5,425 nucleotides of DNA from an uncultured bacterium (GTDB taxonomy: Bacteria; Actinomycetota; Actinomycetes; S36-B12): positions 1 to 5,425 of the forward strand of contig CAJBMR010000432.1 of NCBI GenBank assembly GCA_903954205.1. The letters are read 5' to 3'. The position numbers were made by a program, and so were the translations under genes. Under the pieces are notes generated by a model. The model made no database searches, was not told the DNA's origin, and saw only the letters and a program-made list of their open reading frames with translations. Positions 3,791 to 5,425 of the stretch are shown here, in pieces (within the stretch, counting starts at the first letter, position 1; every line of letters starts with the position of its first letter).

Positions 3791-5425
3791 GTGGGGCGCG
3801 TGTCGACGTGGGCGATCCGCCGGCCGCTCGTGGCGGTCCTCGTGTGGGTGATCGCCCTTGTCTCCGTCGGATTCCTGGCGACGACCTTCAAGGGCACCTT
3901 CAACGACTCCTTCTCGCTGCCCAACACCCAGTCGGCTCTGGCGCAGAGCTTCCTCATCGATGTCTCGCCCAAGAACGCCAACACGAACTCGGCGAACGTC
4001 GTCTGGTCTCCCACCAGCGGCACGGTCAACGACAAGCCGGTGAAGTCCGAAGTCGATGCGCTCCTCACCAAGGTGGCGACCGTCGAAGGCGTGAAGTGCA
4101 TCACCTCGCCCTACGACAAGACATACGGACCCGACTGCCCCAAGAAGGAACCGGTCTCGGTCCCCTTCCCTCCCGGCACGCCGGAGGACTTCCAGAAGGA
4201 GGTGAACGAAGCCTTCGCCAATGGCACCACCGACGTCACCTACCCCGAGGGCACGCCGGCCGACGTCGAGAAGCAGCTCAATGACCTCCTCAACGCCAAC
4301 GCGGCGGCAATGGAGGCGACGTCGACGATCAGCAAGGACGGCAAGGTCGCCTACGCCGTCGTCGACTTCAAGGGCGAGGCAAGCTCCGTCGCCAGCCCCG
4401 AGCAGGCCGACGAATTCATCGCACTCATCGAGGCGGGAAACACGTCGACCCTCGTTGTCGGCGCGTCCGGGCAGATCCTCACCGCCGCGAGCGGGGGAGG
4501 GGAATCAAGCGAGGCGATCGGCATCCTCGTGGCGATCGTCATCCTCATCATCGTCTTCGGCAGTCTCATTGCAGCCGGTCTCCCCATCATCGTCGCCATT
4601 TCCGGCCTAGTGATGGGTCAGCTGCTCATCCTCCTGGTCGCTCGATTCCTCGACGTCGCCTCGTTCGCCCCCCAACTGGCGTCGATGATCGGCCTCGGCG
4701 TCGGCATCGACTACTCGCTGTTCATCCTCAGCCGATTCCGGCAGGACACCCTCGAGGGCAAGGACCCCAAGGAGGCCATCGCCATTGCGATGCGCAGCGC
4801 CGGCCGAGCTGTGCTGTTCGCCGGCAGCACGGTGATTGCAGCGCTGCTAGGCCTGTTCGTCCTCCGCGTGAGTTTCTTCTACGGACTCGCGATCGCGGCG
4901 GCGGTGACGGTGCTCGTCATCATGTTCGCTGCTCTCATCCTCCTGCCGGCGATTGTGAGCCTCCTCGGCAAGCACACCCTGGGCGTGCGCATGCCCTGGG
5001 CGCGCCACCCGCGCCTCAAGCCACTGGATCAGAGTCGCTGGGCGGGCTACGGCAAGCTACTGCAGAAGGCCCCGTGGCTCTTCGCGATCGTCGCCCTCGG
5101 CATCCTCATTGGTTTCGCCGTTCCCGCGGCTTCCATCCAGCAGGGCTTCCCCGACAACGGAAGTTCGGAGCCCGGCTCTCCGGCCCGTGTGGGCTTCGAT
5201 CTCATGGCGGAGGGCTTCGGTCCGGGCGTCAATGGGCCCTTCTTCTTGGCGGTGACGCTGCCGCTGCCCCTGGATGACTCGGTGCTGGGCAAGGTCATCG
5301 ATGACGTAGCGGCCACCGAGGGCGTCGCGTCGACGATTCCCAACAAGGACATGCTGCCGCTGTATACGACCGCCACTATCGGCGGCAAGGACAGCCCCTA
5401 TAGCCAGAGCGGTCTCGTCACGAGC
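3791..5425 (+). CDS. MMPL/RND-family membrane transporter (3' partial)
   Basis: The frame is open from GTG 3791 to the window end, giving 545 codons of a protein that usually has about 700 or more. It resembles MmpL transporters, inner-membrane RND-type proteins that move lipids or other compounds using the proton gradient. Span 1 (about 11-32) is followed by a large extracytoplasmic domain (33-240). Spans then cluster near 241-262, 264-287, 293-315, 337-357 and 362-390, followed by a cytoplasmic loop. A seventh span (about 428-446) leads into a second extracytoplasmic domain that is cut off. The family mark is GLGVGIDYSLFILSRFRQ (301-318), with D307-Y308 as the expected proton-relay pair. 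The first outer domain has a C103/C116 pair and a 25-residue repeat (124-173). The substrate cannot be told. The neighbouring lip genes do not obviously suggest one. Confidence 0.9.
   Translation, partial: MGRVSTWAIRRPLVAVLVWVIALVSVGFLATTFKGTFNDSFSLPNTQSALAQSFLIDVSPKNANTNSANVVWSPTSGTVNDKPVKSEVDALLTKVATVEGVKCITSPYDKTYGPDCPKKEPVSVPFPPGTPEDFQKEVNEAFANGTTDVTYPEGTPADVEKQLNDLLNANAAAMEATSTISKDGKVAYAVVDFKGEASSVASPEQADEFIALIEAGNTSTLVVGASGQILTAASGGGESSEAIGILVAIVILIIVFGSLIAAGLPIIVAISGLVMGQLLILLVARFLDVASFAPQLASMIGLGVGIDYSLFILSRFRQDTLEGKDPKEAIAIAMRSAGRAVLFAGSTVIAALLGLFVLRVSFFYGLAIAAAVTVLVIMFAALILLPAIVSLLGKHTLGVRMPWARHPRLKPLDQSRWAGYGKLLQKAPWLFAIVALGILIGFAVPAASIQQGFPDNGSSEPGSPARVGFDLMAEGFGPGVNGPFFLAVTLPLPLDDSVLGKVIDDVAATEGVASTIPNKDMLPLYTTATIGGKDSPYSQSGLVTS

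Noticed and set aside
3748..4104. Minus-strand open frame opposite the MMPL start
   Set aside because: It lies opposite the well-supported MMPL gene, has no ribosome site and shows no domain.

Overview
The window looks like chromosomal DNA from a high-GC Actinomycete (Actinobacteria). The protein families, their order and the promoter style all point there. The order glnA / RDD protein / DUF4191 protein / lipA / lipB is a neighbourhood I recall from Streptomyces and Mycobacterium (from memory, not searched). Starts are ATG or GTG, and third codon positions are rich in G and C. The genus cannot be fixed from what is visible.

Layout from left to right. (1) Bases 1-235, minus strand: the 5' end of a glutamine synthetase gene, glnA. 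Its first 38 codons are typical, but codons 39-78 do not continue as any glutamine synthetase I know. (2) Bases 236-415: a divergent regulatory region. It holds a strong two-box GlnR-type nitrogen operator, a proposed glnA promoter, three evenly spaced small hairpins in the glnA leader and a good Shine-Dalgarno site. A leaderless promoter for the opposite gene lies at its right end. (3) Bases 416-817, plus strand: a small RDD-family membrane protein. (4) Bases 818-919: a convergent intergenic gap with an 8-bp terminator-like hairpin and a 16-bp direct repeat whose second copy contains the stop of the next gene. (5) Bases 920-1591, minus strand: a DUF4191 membrane protein with its own leaderless promoter. 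(6) Bases 1613-3719, minus strand: the operon lipB-lipA-MOSC protein, with both junctions made by 4-bp ATGA overlaps. (7) Bases 3720-3790: a short divergent promoter region. (8) Bases 3791-5425, plus strand: the first 545 codons of an MMPL/RND-type transporter that runs off the window. No gene-free stretch exceeds 300 bases.

LipB moves octanoyl groups from acyl carrier protein to the lipoyl domains of 2-oxoacid dehydrogenase complexes and the glycine cleavage H protein, and LipA inserts the two sulfur atoms. A MOSC-domain protein with a conserved-looking cysteine is translationally coupled behind LipA, so a link to sulfur or cofactor handling is plausible but unproven. GlnA assimilates ammonium, and the GlnR-type boxes sit where they could act on both glnA and the divergent RDD gene.

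The most interesting signals are the break in the GlnA protein, the GlnR operator with its three-hairpin leader, a shared TANNNT-N6-start geometry at three leaderless genes, a 19-base palindrome directly before the MOSC start, and a 25-residue internal repeat plus a cysteine pair in the MMPL extracytoplasmic domain. I see no mobile element, CRISPR array, RNA gene or clearly new multi-gene system.
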